64,000 nt of DNA from Novosphingobium album (ex Liu et al. 2023). GTDB taxonomy: Bacteria; Pseudomonadota; Alphaproteobacteria; Sphingomonadales; Sphingomonadaceae. The notes under the pieces are model-generated. The model had not been told where the DNA came from and made no database searches. It was given only the letters and a program-made list of their open reading frames with translations. The translations under genes were made by a program, and so were the position numbers. This document shows, piece by piece, positions 16,515 through 25,576 of the stretch; within the stretch, counting starts at the first letter, position 1; every line of letters starts with the position of its first letter. The stretch lies in contig NZ_JARESE010000070.1 in assembly GCF_029076845.1 (NCBI RefSeq), positions 62,001 to 126,000 on the forward strand, written 5' to 3'.

Positions 16515-17714
16515 TCAGATCGCGATCCGGTAGAGCCGGGCGGCATTGCGGCTGAGCACCTTGGCCCGGTCTTCCTGCGTCAGGCTGGACAGGCGCTCTT
16601 CCAGGTTGTCGATCGGATAAAGCGATGTCGGGTGCGGAAAATCGGTTTCGAACAGGCAATTATCGACGCCGACCTTGTGGAGCATGTCCGAAACGTCGTT
16701 CTTCTCGAACCAGAAGCAGGCATAGAAATTGCTCTTGAAGTATTCCGAGGGCTGCTTTTCGAACCCCTTGGTCTCGGCGATTTCCGCAAGCTGGTAGTCC
16801 AGCGCTTCCATCAGGAACGGCACCCAGCCGATGCCGCTTTCCACCGAGACGAACTTGAGGTTGCGAAACCGGTCGAGGATGCCCGAATAGATCAGGTTCG
16901 AGACGACCTTGCCGTTGTTGAAGAACAGCATCGCCCCGCTGATGCCCGAGCGCAGATCGCGCGGCAGCGAGGGCCAGCCCTGCTGCCCCATCCAGTCGAT
17001 CGAGGTTTCCGAGGCGCCGATGTGGAAGTTGATCGGGATGTCCCGGTCATTGCACAGCTCATAGAGCGGGAACCAGTGCTCGGTCCCCAGATCGGGGATC
17101 ATATTGCCGTCATCGCCCCGGGTGGTGTGCGGATCGGAATTGATGTTGATCCCGCGCAGGCCCATCGCCGCGCAGCGCTCGGTCTCCTTGACCGCTTCGG
17201 CCACGTCCCACCACGGCAGCAGCGCCATCGGGAACAGTCGCTGGCCCGATTCCTCCTGAAGCTCGGCCATCGCGTCGTTGTAGATGCGCACGCATTCGAG
17301 CCGCAGCTCGGGATCGACCCTGGCCGAAGCCTGCCCGCCGAAGCCCAGGATGTTGGGATAGACGATCTGGGCATGGATCCCGGCCGCGTCCATCACCGCG
17401 ATGCGGTCCTTCACATTGGACGAGCCGGTGTGGACATCCTCGAACTGGAGCTTGAGGAAAGTGTCGAGGTCGCGAACCTTGCCGCCTTGCTTGAGGATCG
17501 AGGAATTGGGATGCGCGCCGGTGCCGATCGACTGGTCGCCATCGATCACCCAGCAGCGCTGGCCGTTCAGCATCCTGACTTGCGGCACCCGGTCGCGGAA
17601 CCGGGCCGAGGCGCGCCGCGTCCACATGTCGTGCGGTTCGGTGAGATGCGTATCGGCATCGATCACCTTGATCCTGGACTGGGCTTGCGGCTGTTCGAGC
17701 GTGGCGGTGGCCAT
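16515..17714 (-). CDS. Amidohydrolase-family metal-dependent hydrolase or decarboxylase
   Basis: A 399-residue amidohydrolase_2-type protein. The N-terminus has VIDADTHLTEPHDMW, the D-x-H-type metal-ligand start of the family. Later come MDAAGIHAQIVYPNILGF, GININSDPHTTRG, NFHIGASETSIDW with a metal-ligand His, and the C-terminal CLFETDFPHPTSLYP, where the aspartate completes the site. Family members include ACMSD-type decarboxylases and ring-cleavage hydrolases from aromatic degradation. ATG 17714 has GGGAG upstream. It is the first gene of a likely two-gene unit with the SDR at 15646-16395. Confidence 0.85.
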   Translation of the reverse strand: MATATLEQPQAQSRIKVIDADTHLTEPHDMWTRRASARFRDRVPQVRMLNGQRCWVIDGDQSIGTGAHPNSSILKQGGKVRDLDTFLKLQFEDVHTGSSNVKDRIAVMDAAGIHAQIVYPNILGFGGQASARVDPELRLECVRIYNDAMAELQEESGQRLFPMALLPWWDVAEAVKETERCAAMGLRGININSDPHTTRGDDGNMIPDLGTEHWFPLYELCNDRDIPINFHIGASETSIDWMGQQGWPSLPRDLRSGISGAMLFFNNGKVVSNLIYSGILDRFRNLKFVSVESGIGWVPFLMEALDYQLAEIAETKGFEKQPSEYFKSNFYACFWFEKNDVSDMLHKVGVDNCLFETDFPHPTSLYPIDNLEERLSSLTQEDRAKVLSRNAARLYRIAI

Positions 17715-17828
17715 GGAGCTTCTCCCGGGGACTGATGTTGTGCCTCGCGTGGTCGCGCAGGCGGCGCGGAGCGGCAAGTCCCGCCCCTCCACGGGGCATG
17801 ACCGATCGTCCAGCGCGCCGGCGCGGGC

Positions 17829-18905
17829 TCAGTCGCGCCGGCCGGGAAACAGGAAGGACCGCCGGGGTGGCGGCGGCGCAGCGCGGGAAGTGCCGCCATC
17901 GTCGTCGTCCTCACGCGGGGCCGGCTCGGTGGCGGCGCGCGCGCGGGCGAAGGCGGCCATGTCCCGGGCCGGCTCGCCCGAAAGCAGCGGCCGGAACGCG
18001 GGCGCGGGCACTGGCGCCGGCACGCGCGCGGCGCGCGCGGTTTCGCGCATCTGGCTGGGGGTGACGCCGAAGTGCCGGGTGAAGCGGCGGCTGAACGCGG
18101 CTTCCGATCCGTATCCGGCCATCTCGCCGATCTCGGCGATCTTCAGCCGCCCTTGCCGCAGCATGATCGCGGCCTGCTCCATGCGATGTTCGGCGACGAC
18201 TTCCATCGGCGCGCGGCCGATCTCGCGCGTGAAATGCGCGGCGAAGTTCGATCGCCCCATGCCCACCGCGTGCGCCAGCGTCCCGACCGTCCAGTCGGCG
18301 GCGGGGTGGGCCGCGATCATCCGCACCGCCTCACCGATCGGATCGCGGGGGCGCGGCGAGAGGAACGCGCGCGCCGCCGGATCGGCCCGCAGTGCGGCGA
18401 TCAGCAGCAGTTCGGCCAGCCGCGTCAGCAGCGCGCAGGCGCCCGGCCCGATCCCGGCGGCAGCGATCGCATCGGGCCGCAGCAGCGGCGCGGCGGCGCT
18501 GGCGACCGGCAGCAGCGCCGGCAGCGCGCCGCGCCCGATCTCGCCCGGCCATGCGATGCCCAGCCGCGCGCTGAGCACGCGCGCGCCGATCCGGCCACCT
18601 TCGCCGAAAACCCAGGTCGGCGGGATGTCCGCCTCGTCGCCCGCGCGCAAGCAGGCATGGGGCTGCGCGGGCGCTCCGGGCGCGGTGCGCAGCGCGTGCG
18701 CTTCACCCGAAAGCACGAAAACGGCATCGCCCGGCCCCAGCTCGGCCCTGGCGCCACCCGTGCAGGCGACACGCACCGCGCCGTGGATCACCGCGTGGAA
18801 GAACACCCCGTCCGCCGGGGCGACCGCGAAGCCGGCGGCCCCGGCGAAATCGGCATAGCACCAGGTGCGGCCCGACAGGCGGATGCCCGCCACGATCTCG
18901 GACAC
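17829..18905 (-). CDS. AraC-family transcriptional regulator with cupin-type sensor domain
   Basis: A 358-residue regulator. The N-terminal half looks like the AraC-binding cupin (SEIVAGIRLSGRTWCYADF, ADGVFFHAVIHGAVRV, GPGDAVFVLSGEAHALR). The HTH pair follows at about residues 200-300: ADWTVGTLAHAVGMGRSNFA, then the second-helix signature IAEIGEMAGYGSEAAFSRRF. An atypical C-terminal tail of about 60 residues is Pro/Arg/Asp-rich (PREDDDDGGTSRAA). The GTG at 18905 fits the usual N-terminus; a longer start upstream in the same frame cannot be excluded. It is divergent from the alpha/beta hydrolase gene, its most likely target. Confidence 0.85.
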   Translation of the reverse strand: MSEIVAGIRLSGRTWCYADFAGAAGFAVAPADGVFFHAVIHGAVRVACTGGARAELGPGDAVFVLSGEAHALRTAPGAPAQPHACLRAGDEADIPPTWVFGEGGRIGARVLSARLGIAWPGEIGRGALPALLPVASAAAPLLRPDAIAAAGIGPGACALLTRLAELLLIAALRADPAARAFLSPRPRDPIGEAVRMIAAHPAADWTVGTLAHAVGMGRSNFAAHFTREIGRAPMEVVAEHRMEQAAIMLRQGRLKIAEIGEMAGYGSEAAFSRRFTRHFGVTPSQMRETARAARVPAPVPAPAFRPLLSGEPARDMAAFARARAATEPAPREDDDDGGTSRAAPPPPRRSFLFPGRRD

Positions 18906-19106
18906 CGGGCGCCCGCCCGGCCCCGCCGGTTCCTGCCCCGCGGACTTTGCCGCCACCTTGCCAATCTCCCGCTTTCGTCCGGCCCATGCGGCCTTGTCGG
19001 GCCCAGGATGCGGCGATCGCGCCGGCCGGTCAACGCCCGCCCGCGCGATTTCGCTTTGACGCGCGGCGACGCGCGGCGCAACAAGCGCCCGCTGGGGAGG
19101 AGCAAG

Positions 19107-20165
19107 GTGCGGCAGATCGAGATCACCGTGGATGTCAGCGATGCGCTGGGGCTCGGCGTCGCGGCGCGCCTTGGCGCCAGCGTGGTGCTGCCCGATCCCG
19201 CGCTGGTGCCCGATCGTCCGGTGGTCTGCTTCGCGCGGCCCAGCAGCAGCTATGCGCGCGGCTATTACACCCACGCGCTGCCGGGGCCCGGCCAGGGTGC
19301 GCAGGCGCCCTGGCACGCCGCCCGGGGCTGGATCTTCGTGGCGCTCGACACCCTGGGCTGCGCGGATGAGGCCGCGCCCGATGCCGAGGCGCTGACGTTC
19401 GCCGTGCTGGGCGCCGCCGCCGATGCCGCCGAGCGGGAAATCCTGCTGCGGCTGGCGAACGGCGTGCTCGCGCCCGGCTTTCCCCCGGTCAACCAGCCGA
19501 CGGTGATCGGCATCGGCCATTCGCTGGGCGGGGCGCTCCTGATCTGCCAGCAGGCGCGCCACCGCAGCTATGACGGGATCGGCGTGCTGGGCTTCAGCGC
19601 GATCCACAGCCACCCCGCCACCGCGCCGGGCGAACCGCCCGTGCTGGTCGCCTGGTACCCGCGCGACGCGACCCTGGCCGACAGCGAGCCGCTCAACGCC
19701 GAGGCCATGGCGGCGGCCGAGGCGGAGGGATCGCACGACGCGGCGGCGTGGAAATCGCTGGCCTGGGGGTTCCACTACGATGACGTCGCGCCCGATATCG
19801 TCGCGCTCGACTTGCGGCATTACGGCACCGTCGGGACTCTCGCCGGCGGGGACGATGCGCCCGCGCGCGCGCCTTGGTATGCGCCGCGCACGCCCGAGCG
19901 GGCGGCCCGCGCGACGCTGACGCCGGGCATCGTCGCGCTGGAAGCGGCGGCGATCACCGTGCCGGTGCTGGCGGCGATGGGCGTGCGCGATCTGGTGCCC
20001 GATCCGCTGGGCGAGCCGCGCGCCTATCGCTCGGCGCGCAGCATCGACCTGTTCGTCTGCCCGCGCATGGGCCATGTCCACAACTTCGCCGGCACGCGCC
20101 AGTTGATGTGGGAGCGTATCCACGCTTTCGGCGAATGGTGCGCGGTGGTGAAAGCGATGGCCTGA
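19107..20165 (+). CDS. Alpha/beta-hydrolase-fold protein
   Basis: A 352-residue protein with the nucleophile elbow GIGHSLGGALL (catalytic Ser) around residue 138, a strand VVCFARPSSSYARGYYTHAL near the N-terminus, and a late strand VPVLAAMGVRDLVPDP carrying a probable acid, with MGHVHNFAG supplying the histidine. This is a complete catalytic triad order. Esterase, lactonase or dienelactone-hydrolase-like activity is plausible, but the substrate is unknown. The GTG start at 19107 has GGGGAGGA directly upstream. It is divergent from the AraC-type gene across 200 bp and converges with the SH3-domain gene. Confidence 0.75.
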   Translation: MRQIEITVDVSDALGLGVAARLGASVVLPDPALVPDRPVVCFARPSSSYARGYYTHALPGPGQGAQAPWHAARGWIFVALDTLGCADEAAPDAEALTFAVLGAAADAAEREILLRLANGVLAPGFPPVNQPTVIGIGHSLGGALLICQQARHRSYDGIGVLGFSAIHSHPATAPGEPPVLVAWYPRDATLADSEPLNAEAMAAAEAEGSHDAAAWKSLAWGFHYDDVAPDIVALDLRHYGTVGTLAGGDDAPARAPWYAPRTPERAARATLTPGIVALEAAAITVPVLAAMGVRDLVPDPLGEPRAYRSARSIDLFVCPRMGHVHNFAGTRQLMWERIHAFGEWCAVVKAMA

Positions 20166-20179
20166 ACCGCGCGCGGGCT

Positions 20180-20572
20180 CTATCCCGCGACGCCTTCGAG
20201 GAAGCGGCTGGCCACCCAGCCCGAAGCGCAAGTGCCGGCATAGGCCCGGCGATGCGGCACGGGGGAACCCACGCCGCAATCGGCATCGCCAGCGGCCGGC
20301 GCATAGACGATGCCGGTCCACGCGCCGTCCATCGCCGCATCGCAGATCCAGACCAGCCGGCCGGGGCCAAGCCGGTCCAGTTCCCTCGCGCGCGGCGAGG
20401 GGCGCGCACGCACGCTGAGGAAGTTTTCGCCGCCGCGCTTCAGCCGCGCTACCCGCGCGAGCGAACCGCAGGCGTCAAGCTCGGCCGCGCCGCCGATCCG
20501 CACGGGCAGGTCCGGCATGGCAGGCCCCGCCGCCCAGGCAAGCGCCATCGCAAGGGCCAGCGCCGCATTCAC
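20180..20572 (-). CDS. Secreted SH3-domain protein
   Basis: A 130-residue exported protein. It has a short signal peptide (MNAALALAMALAWAAGPAMP) and then a bacterial SH3-like module: NFLSVRARPSPRARELDRLG, GRLVWICD, GAWTGIVYAP, and the ending CASGWVASRFLEG. Four cysteines could form two disulfides in the periplasm. Such domains often bind cell-wall peptides. The GTG start at 20572 lies 1 bp after the stop of the aldehyde dehydrogenase gene, so it is probably translated by reinitiation. No functional link with a semialdehyde dehydrogenase is obvious. Confidence 0.75.
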   Translation of the reverse strand: MNAALALAMALAWAAGPAMPDLPVRIGGAAELDACGSLARVARLKRGGENFLSVRARPSPRARELDRLGPGRLVWICDAAMDGAWTGIVYAPAAGDADCGVGSPVPHRRAYAGTCASGWVASRFLEGVAG

Positions 20573-20573
20573 G

Positions 20574-22028
20574 TCAAGGCCGCGTCTGGATGCCCATGCA
20601 CAGGTATTTGACCTCGAGAAAATCCTCGAGCCCGTATTTCGAACCCTCGCGGCCCAGGCCCGATTGCTTGACCCCGCCGAACGGCGCGACCTCGGTGGAG
20701 ATCAGGCCGGTGTTGATGCCAACCATGCCCGCCTCCAGCGCCTCGGCGACGCGCCAGACGCGGCTGAGATCGCGCGAGTAGAAATAGCTCGCCAGGCCGA
20801 ACTCGGTATCGTTGGCCAGGCGGATCGCCTCGGCCTCGTCGGTGAAGCGGATCACGCCGGCGAGCGGCCCGAAGGTCTCCTCGCGCGCGAGCTTCATGTC
20901 GGGCTTCACGCCCGAGACCACGGTGGGGCAGAAATAGGTGCCGCCCAGTTCGCTGCGCTTGCCGCCGGCCAGCACGGTGGCCCCGCCCGCCAGCGCGTCC
21001 TCAAGGTGCTCTTCCACCTTCTCGATCGCCTTCTCGTCGATCATCGCGCCGATATCGACGCCGGGGTCCATCGCATAGCCGACCTTCATCCGGCTGACGC
21101 GATCGGCCAGCTTGCCGACGAATTCGTCATAGACGCCGTCCTGCACGTAAAAGCGGTTGGTGCACACGCAGGTCTGGCCGCCATTGCGGAACTTGGAGAT
21201 CATCGCGCCGTCGATCGCGGCATCGACATCGGCATCGTCGAACACCAGGAACGGCGCGTTGCCGCCCAGTTCCATCGAGCATTTCTTCACCGTCTCGGCG
21301 CATTCGCGCAGCAAGTCGCGGCCAATCTCGGTCGATCCGGTGAAAGTGATCTTGGCGACCTTGGGATTGGCGGTCAGCTCGCCGCCGATCTGGCCGGCGC
21401 TGCCGGTCACGACATTGACCACGCCTGCCGGAATCCCCGCCATCTCGCACAGCACGGCGATCGCCAGCGCGGAAAAGGGCGTGGCCGAAGCCGGCTTGAT
21501 CACGATGGTGCAGCCCGCCGCCAGCGCCGGGCCCAGCTTGCGGGTGATCATCGCGTTGGGGAAATTCCACGGGGTGATCGCGCCGACCACGCCGATGCCC
21601 TGCTTCAGCACAACAATGCGCCGGTCCGCCGCGTGGCTGGGGATCACGTCGCCATAGGCGCGCTTGCCCTCTTCGGCGAACCATTCGATGAAGCCGGCGC
21701 CATAGGCGATCTCGCCCTTGCCTTCGGCGAAAGGCTTGCCCTGCTCGCGGCTGAGCAGTTCGCCCAGCGGCTCCTGGTGTTCCATCATCAGGTCATAGAG
21801 CTTGCGCATCAGCTTCGCGCGTTCGCCGGCAGTCTTCGCGCGCCAGGCCGGCAGCGCGGCCTCGGCCGCGTCGATCGCGCGGGCGGTTTCCACCTGGCCC
21901 ATCTTCGGCACCGTGCCCAAAACCTGGCCGGTGCCGGGATCGAGGACATCGAAAATGCCGCCGGAATCGGCATCGCACCACTTTCCGTCGATATAGCACT
22001 GCTGCTTCAGAAAGTCGGTGTAACGCAT
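20574..22028 (-). CDS. NAD(P)-dependent succinate-semialdehyde dehydrogenase-type aldehyde dehydrogenase
   Basis: A 484-residue ALDH. Landmarks: GAITPWNFPNAMI and IVIKPASATPFSAL (cofactor binding), FTGSTEIGRDLL, the catalytic Glu in MELGGNAPFLVF, the catalytic Cys in GGQTCVCTNRFYV with a second cysteine two residues later (C-V-C), and the C-terminal APFGGVKQSGLGREGSKYGLEDF block (part: PFGGVKQSGLGREG). The C-x-C arrangement and this C-terminus match GabD-type succinate- or glutarate-semialdehyde dehydrogenases. ATG 22028 is used. It is divergent from the aldehyde dehydrogenase at 22227 across a palindrome-bearing spacer. Confidence 0.88.
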   Translation of the reverse strand: MRYTDFLKQQCYIDGKWCDADSGGIFDVLDPGTGQVLGTVPKMGQVETARAIDAAEAALPAWRAKTAGERAKLMRKLYDLMMEHQEPLGELLSREQGKPFAEGKGEIAYGAGFIEWFAEEGKRAYGDVIPSHAADRRIVVLKQGIGVVGAITPWNFPNAMITRKLGPALAAGCTIVIKPASATPFSALAIAVLCEMAGIPAGVVNVVTGSAGQIGGELTANPKVAKITFTGSTEIGRDLLRECAETVKKCSMELGGNAPFLVFDDADVDAAIDGAMISKFRNGGQTCVCTNRFYVQDGVYDEFVGKLADRVSRMKVGYAMDPGVDIGAMIDEKAIEKVEEHLEDALAGGATVLAGGKRSELGGTYFCPTVVSGVKPDMKLAREETFGPLAGVIRFTDEAEAIRLANDTEFGLASYFYSRDLSRVWRVAEALEAGMVGINTGLISTEVAPFGGVKQSGLGREGSKYGLEDFLEVKYLCMGIQTRP

Positions 22029-22192
22029 CGCGGGTGGTATCCTTGTCCTCTCGTGCCCGGCTCCCATCGGGCGGGTGGCCGCGCCGGGTTTAGGCACGGG
22101 CCATCGCCGTGGCAACCGGCGATCGGCGCCGATGCAGCCAGAGCGCGATTGACGGCCTCGGGCAGCTTGGCTAGTCTCCTGACCGAAAAATC

Positions 22193-22208
22193 ATTCGAAA
22201 TATCGAAT
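22193..22208. promoter_or_regulatory. Operator-like palindrome ATTCGA-AATA-TCGAAT
   Basis: A perfect 6-bp inverted repeat with a 4-bp spacer in an AT-rich patch within GC-rich DNA. It lies between two divergent aldehyde dehydrogenase genes, about 19 bp before the start proposed for the right-hand one. It matches the sequence just before and over the IclR start codon (54704-54719) at 14 of 16 positions, so a shared regulator is possible. Confidence 0.55.
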
Positions 22209-22226
22209 TTTTGCGGGAGAGGTCTG

Positions 22227-23684
22227 CTGGACTACACGGGCTATATCGACGGCGCTTTCGTCAGGGGCGAAGGCGCGGCGTTCGCGGTGGAAAATCCGTC
22301 CGACGAATCGGTGGTGGCGCAAGTGACCGGCGTTTCGCCCGCGCAAGTCGAAGCGGCGATCGCCGCCGCGCGCCGCGCTTTCGATGACGGCGCATGGTCG
22401 GGCCTGGCGATGAAGGAACGCGCCGCCGCCATGACGCGCTTCGGCGAGGCGTTGCGCAAGCGCGCGGACCGGCTGAAGGAACTGGCGATCGTGGAAGCCG
22501 GCTGCCCGGTCTCCTCCTCGGTGATGATGGCCCAGGTCCATGCGCCGCTGCGCATGACCGACGAGATCATCGACATGTTCCTGAGGCTGCCGGAAATCGA
22601 GGAGAACCCGATTCCGCTGCACGAGCGGGTCAATGCCCATTTCGTCATCCAGAGTCTCAAGCGCTGGTCGCCGCTCGGCGTGGTCTCGGCGATCTCGGCC
22701 TACAACGTGCCGCTCTACACCGCGTTCTGGAAAGTCGTGCCGGGGCTGATGGCGGGCAACTCGGTGGTGCTGCGGCCCAATCCGCTGACGCCGATCAGTG
22801 CGATGATCTTCGCCGAAGCCGCCGACGAGGCCGGTCTGCCCAGGGGCGTGATGAACGTCGTGGTCGAAGGCGGGCTCGATGGCGGCCGGCTGATGACCAC
22901 CGATCCGCGCGTCGATCTGGTTTCCTTCACCGGATCGTGCACGGTCGGCGCCAGGGTGGCCGAACAGGCCGCGCCGACGCTGAAGCGGCTGGTGCTCGAA
23001 CTCGGCGGCAAGTCGGCGCAGATCTTCCTGCCCGATTCGGTCGACAAGGCGGTGATGCACGGCATGATCGTGTGCACCTCGCACGCCGGCCAGGGCTGCG
23101 TGCTCGGCACGCGCATGTTCGTGCCGGAGGAGGCCAAGGGCCAAGTGCTGGACGGCCTGGCCGCCGCCATGGCGCAGGTGAAGATCGGCCCGGCGAGCGA
23201 TCCCGCCACCCAATTGGGCCCGGTGATCAGCGCCGCCCAGCGCGCCCGCTGCGAGCATTTCACCCAGGCCGCGGTCGCGGCCGGCGGCACGGTCGTGACG
23301 GGCGGCAAGCGGCCGGCCGGGCTCGACAAGGGGTTCTATTTCGAGCCGACCGTGCTCGATCTGCCCGACAATGCCAATCCGGCGGCGCAAGAGGAGATCT
23401 TCGGCCCCGTGGTGGGGGTGATCGGCTACCGCGACCTCGACCACGCGGTGCGGATGGCCAACGATTCGCGATACGGCCTTTCGGGCTTCGTCCATGGCAA
23501 GGACCGCCCGCTGGCACTGCAAACCGCGCTGCGGATGCGCAGCGGCGCGATCAACGTCAACGGCGCGCTGATGTCGAGCTATGCCAGCGGCGGCGGCATC
23601 AAGATGAGCGGGTTGGGCCGCGAACGCGGTGTCGAGGGCCTGCGCGAATTCCAGATGCTGACGACGCTGAACATCGGCGCGTGA
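22227..23684 (+). CDS. Aldehyde dehydrogenase family protein
   Basis: A 485-residue ALDH. Motifs: SAISAYNVPLYTAF, VVLRPNPLTPISAMIF, SFTGSCTVGARV, the catalytic Glu in LELGGKSAQIFLP, the catalytic Cys in HAGQGCVLGTRMF, EEIFGPVVGVIGY, and a C-terminal GGIKMSGLGRERGVEGLREF. No ATG or GTG lies near the N-terminus. The best ribosome-binding site, GGGAGAGG (22215-22222), is followed by CTG codons at 22224 and 22227, so a rare CTG start is proposed; an in-frame TTG at 22167 is the alternative. It is the first of five same-strand genes up to the large oxidoreductase at 30225. Confidence 0.85.
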   Translation: MDYTGYIDGAFVRGEGAAFAVENPSDESVVAQVTGVSPAQVEAAIAAARRAFDDGAWSGLAMKERAAAMTRFGEALRKRADRLKELAIVEAGCPVSSSVMMAQVHAPLRMTDEIIDMFLRLPEIEENPIPLHERVNAHFVIQSLKRWSPLGVVSAISAYNVPLYTAFWKVVPGLMAGNSVVLRPNPLTPISAMIFAEAADEAGLPRGVMNVVVEGGLDGGRLMTTDPRVDLVSFTGSCTVGARVAEQAAPTLKRLVLELGGKSAQIFLPDSVDKAVMHGMIVCTSHAGQGCVLGTRMFVPEEAKGQVLDGLAAAMAQVKIGPASDPATQLGPVISAAQRARCEHFTQAAVAAGGTVVTGGKRPAGLDKGFYFEPTVLDLPDNANPAAQEEIFGPVVGVIGYRDLDHAVRMANDSRYGLSGFVHGKDRPLALQTALRMRSGAINVNGALMSSYASGGGIKMSGLGRERGVEGLREFQMLTTLNIGA

Positions 23685-23704
23685 CCGAACGAGGGGAGAG
23701 AACG

Positions 23705-24505
23705 ATGGACGGACTGGTTCAGGGCAAGGTTGCGGTCATCACCGGCGCGGGTTCGGGGGTGGGCCGCGCCGCCGTGCTGCTGTTCTGCGAGCACGGCGCC
23801 AGGGTGATCGCCGCCGACATCGACGGCGCCAATGCCGAAGAGACCGCCGCGATGGCGCGCGCGGCGGGCGGCGAGGCGCGGGCGGTGGCTTGCAACGTCG
23901 CCGATCCGGCCTCGGTCGATGCCACGGTCGCGGCGGCGGTCGAGGCGTTCGGCCGGCTCGACGTGATCTACAACAATGCCGGCATCACCATCAGCCCCGT
24001 GCCCGGCAAGGGCCTGCGTTCGCTGGTCGAGTGCGATCCCGAGGAGATGAAGCGGGTGGAGGACGTCAACATCAACGGCGTGATCTACGGATGCCAGGCG
24101 GCGATCCGCCAGTTCGCCATGCAGGGGAGCGGCGGCGCGATCGTCAGCACCGCTTCGGTGGCGGGCCTGATGGGCTATGGCGGCGTGCTCTACGGCGCGA
24201 CCAAGGGCGCCGTCGTCCAGCTTACCCGCGCGCTCGCGATCGAGGTGGCGGACCAGGGCATCCGGGTCAACGCGGTCTGCCCGGCGGGCATGTTGACCCA
24301 CTATGCCGGGATGAACCCCGACAGCGAGCAGCGCGACGCGATCCTGCAAGGCATGGGCCGCGCCCATCCGCTGGGCAAGGCGATCGACCCGCGCGACACG
24401 GCGGCGGCCGCGATGTTCCTGTGCTCCGACCTTGCCGCCAACATCACCGGAGTGAACCTGCCGGTGGATGGCGGGCTGGTCGCGGGCCGCAAGGTGGGAC
24501 GCTGA
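23705..24505 (+). CDS. Short-chain dehydrogenase/reductase
   Basis: A 266-residue SDR with VITGAGSGVGRAAVLLF, the acidic cofactor residue in ADIDGA, NNAGITISPVPG, the catalytic Ser in VSTASVAG and YGATKGAV (YxxxK). A VNAVCPAGMLTHYAGMNPD loop and GVNLPVDGGLVAGR complete it. The AD-ID motif favours NAD. It begins 20 bp after the aldehyde dehydrogenase with an RBS-like GGGGAGAG, and its stop is 1 bp from the next start, so it belongs to the operon. An alcohol/ketone step feeding the aldehyde dehydrogenase is a reasonable inference. Confidence 0.9.
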   Translation: MDGLVQGKVAVITGAGSGVGRAAVLLFCEHGARVIAADIDGANAEETAAMARAAGGEARAVACNVADPASVDATVAAAVEAFGRLDVIYNNAGITISPVPGKGLRSLVECDPEEMKRVEDVNINGVIYGCQAAIRQFAMQGSGGAIVSTASVAGLMGYGGVLYGATKGAVVQLTRALAIEVADQGIRVNAVCPAGMLTHYAGMNPDSEQRDAILQGMGRAHPLGKAIDPRDTAAAAMFLCSDLAANITGVNLPVDGGLVAGRKVGR

Positions 24506-24506
24506 G

Positions 24507-25544
24507 ATGGCCGGCATGATGCGGCAGGTGGTGCTTGCCGCCTATGCGCGCGGCAATCCCCGGCCATCGGATTTCCGCATCGAGCAAGTGCCGATCCCCG
24601 AGGCGGGCGAGCGCGAGATCCTGCTGAAGACGCTGTGGCTGGCGCTCGATCCGCTGATTCGCTTTTCGATCGACGAGAAGCTGCTCTCGGGCGCGACGCA
24701 TATGCAGCTGGGCGAGGTGATGTTCGGGCCGACCGTGTCCGAAGTCGTGGCATCGAACCACCCCGACTATGCGGTGGGCGATTTCGTCGAAGGGCGCACC
24801 GGCTGGCGCGAATATGCCATCGTCGCCCCGGACCGGAGCGATTATCGCGGGCCGCCGCGCAAGCTCGATCCCGGCCTCGCGCCCGTTTCCACCGCGCTTG
24901 GCGCGCTGGGCGGGCCGGGGCAGACGGCGCATGAAGGCATCGTCACGGTCGGCCGGGTCAAGCCGGGCGAGACCGTGGTGATCTCGGCCGCCGCCGGCGC
25001 GGTCGGCTCGATCGCCGGACAGATCGCCAAAGTGCTGGGCGCGCGCGCGGTCGGCATCGCCGGCGGGCCGGACAAGTGCCGCGCGCTGCGCGATCTCGGC
25101 TTCGATGCGGCGGTGGATTACAAGGCCGCCGATTTCGCGGACCAGTTCAAGGCCGCCTTGCCCGATGGCGCCGACGTCTATCTCGACAATGTCGGCGGCG
25201 ATGTCACGCTCGCGGTGCTGCCGCTGCTCAATCGCGGCGCGCGGATGCCGATGTGCGGCTACATCGCCTATTACGGCGTCGGCATGGAAGGACCCGGTCC
25301 CGATCACTTGCCCGGTTTCTACCGCCACATCATGGCCAAGGGGCTGGAGATCAAGGGTTTCGCCGGCATCTTCGCCGGACAGAAAGGGCTCGACGACATC
25401 GCCGGGTGGATGAAACAGGGCAAGATCCGCTTCCCCGAAGCGGTGGTCGAAGGGCTGGAAGCCGCGCCCGAGGCCTTTGCCAGCGTGTTTTCGGGCAATG
25501 CCCATGTCGGCAAGCTGCTGGTGCGCGTGGCAGACAAGGCTTGA
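24507..25544 (+). CDS. Zinc-less MDR-superfamily NADP-dependent oxidoreductase (CurA/leukotriene-reductase-like)
   Basis: A 345-residue medium-chain reductase with no zinc-ligand cysteine cluster. Its N-terminus, RQVVLAAYARGNPRPSDFRI, and the LWLALDPLIRFSIDE stretch are typical of the family with curcumin reductase CurA and prostaglandin reductases. The Rossmann motif is SAAAGAVGSIAGQIAKVLGA, with a downstream AGGPDKC that suits NADPH. An AVDYK-like hinge and YLDNVGGDV follow. These enzymes reduce activated C=C bonds of enones. The start is 1 bp after the SDR stop (TGA-G-ATG), indicating translational coupling. Confidence 0.88.
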   Translation: MAGMMRQVVLAAYARGNPRPSDFRIEQVPIPEAGEREILLKTLWLALDPLIRFSIDEKLLSGATHMQLGEVMFGPTVSEVVASNHPDYAVGDFVEGRTGWREYAIVAPDRSDYRGPPRKLDPGLAPVSTALGALGGPGQTAHEGIVTVGRVKPGETVVISAAAGAVGSIAGQIAKVLGARAVGIAGGPDKCRALRDLGFDAAVDYKAADFADQFKAALPDGADVYLDNVGGDVTLAVLPLLNRGARMPMCGYIAYYGVGMEGPGPDHLPGFYRHIMAKGLEIKGFAGIFAGQKGLDDIAGWMKQGKIRFPEAVVEGLEAAPEAFASVFSGNAHVGKLLVRVADKA

Positions 25545-25576
25545 TAACCGCCCGCCGGGGGGACACCTTGGCAGGC

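Noticed and set aside
18906..20321. Upstream extension of the AraC-type gene in the same frame
   Set aside because: The extension overlaps the divergent hydrolase gene and has shadow composition; only the part from about 18905 matches the family.
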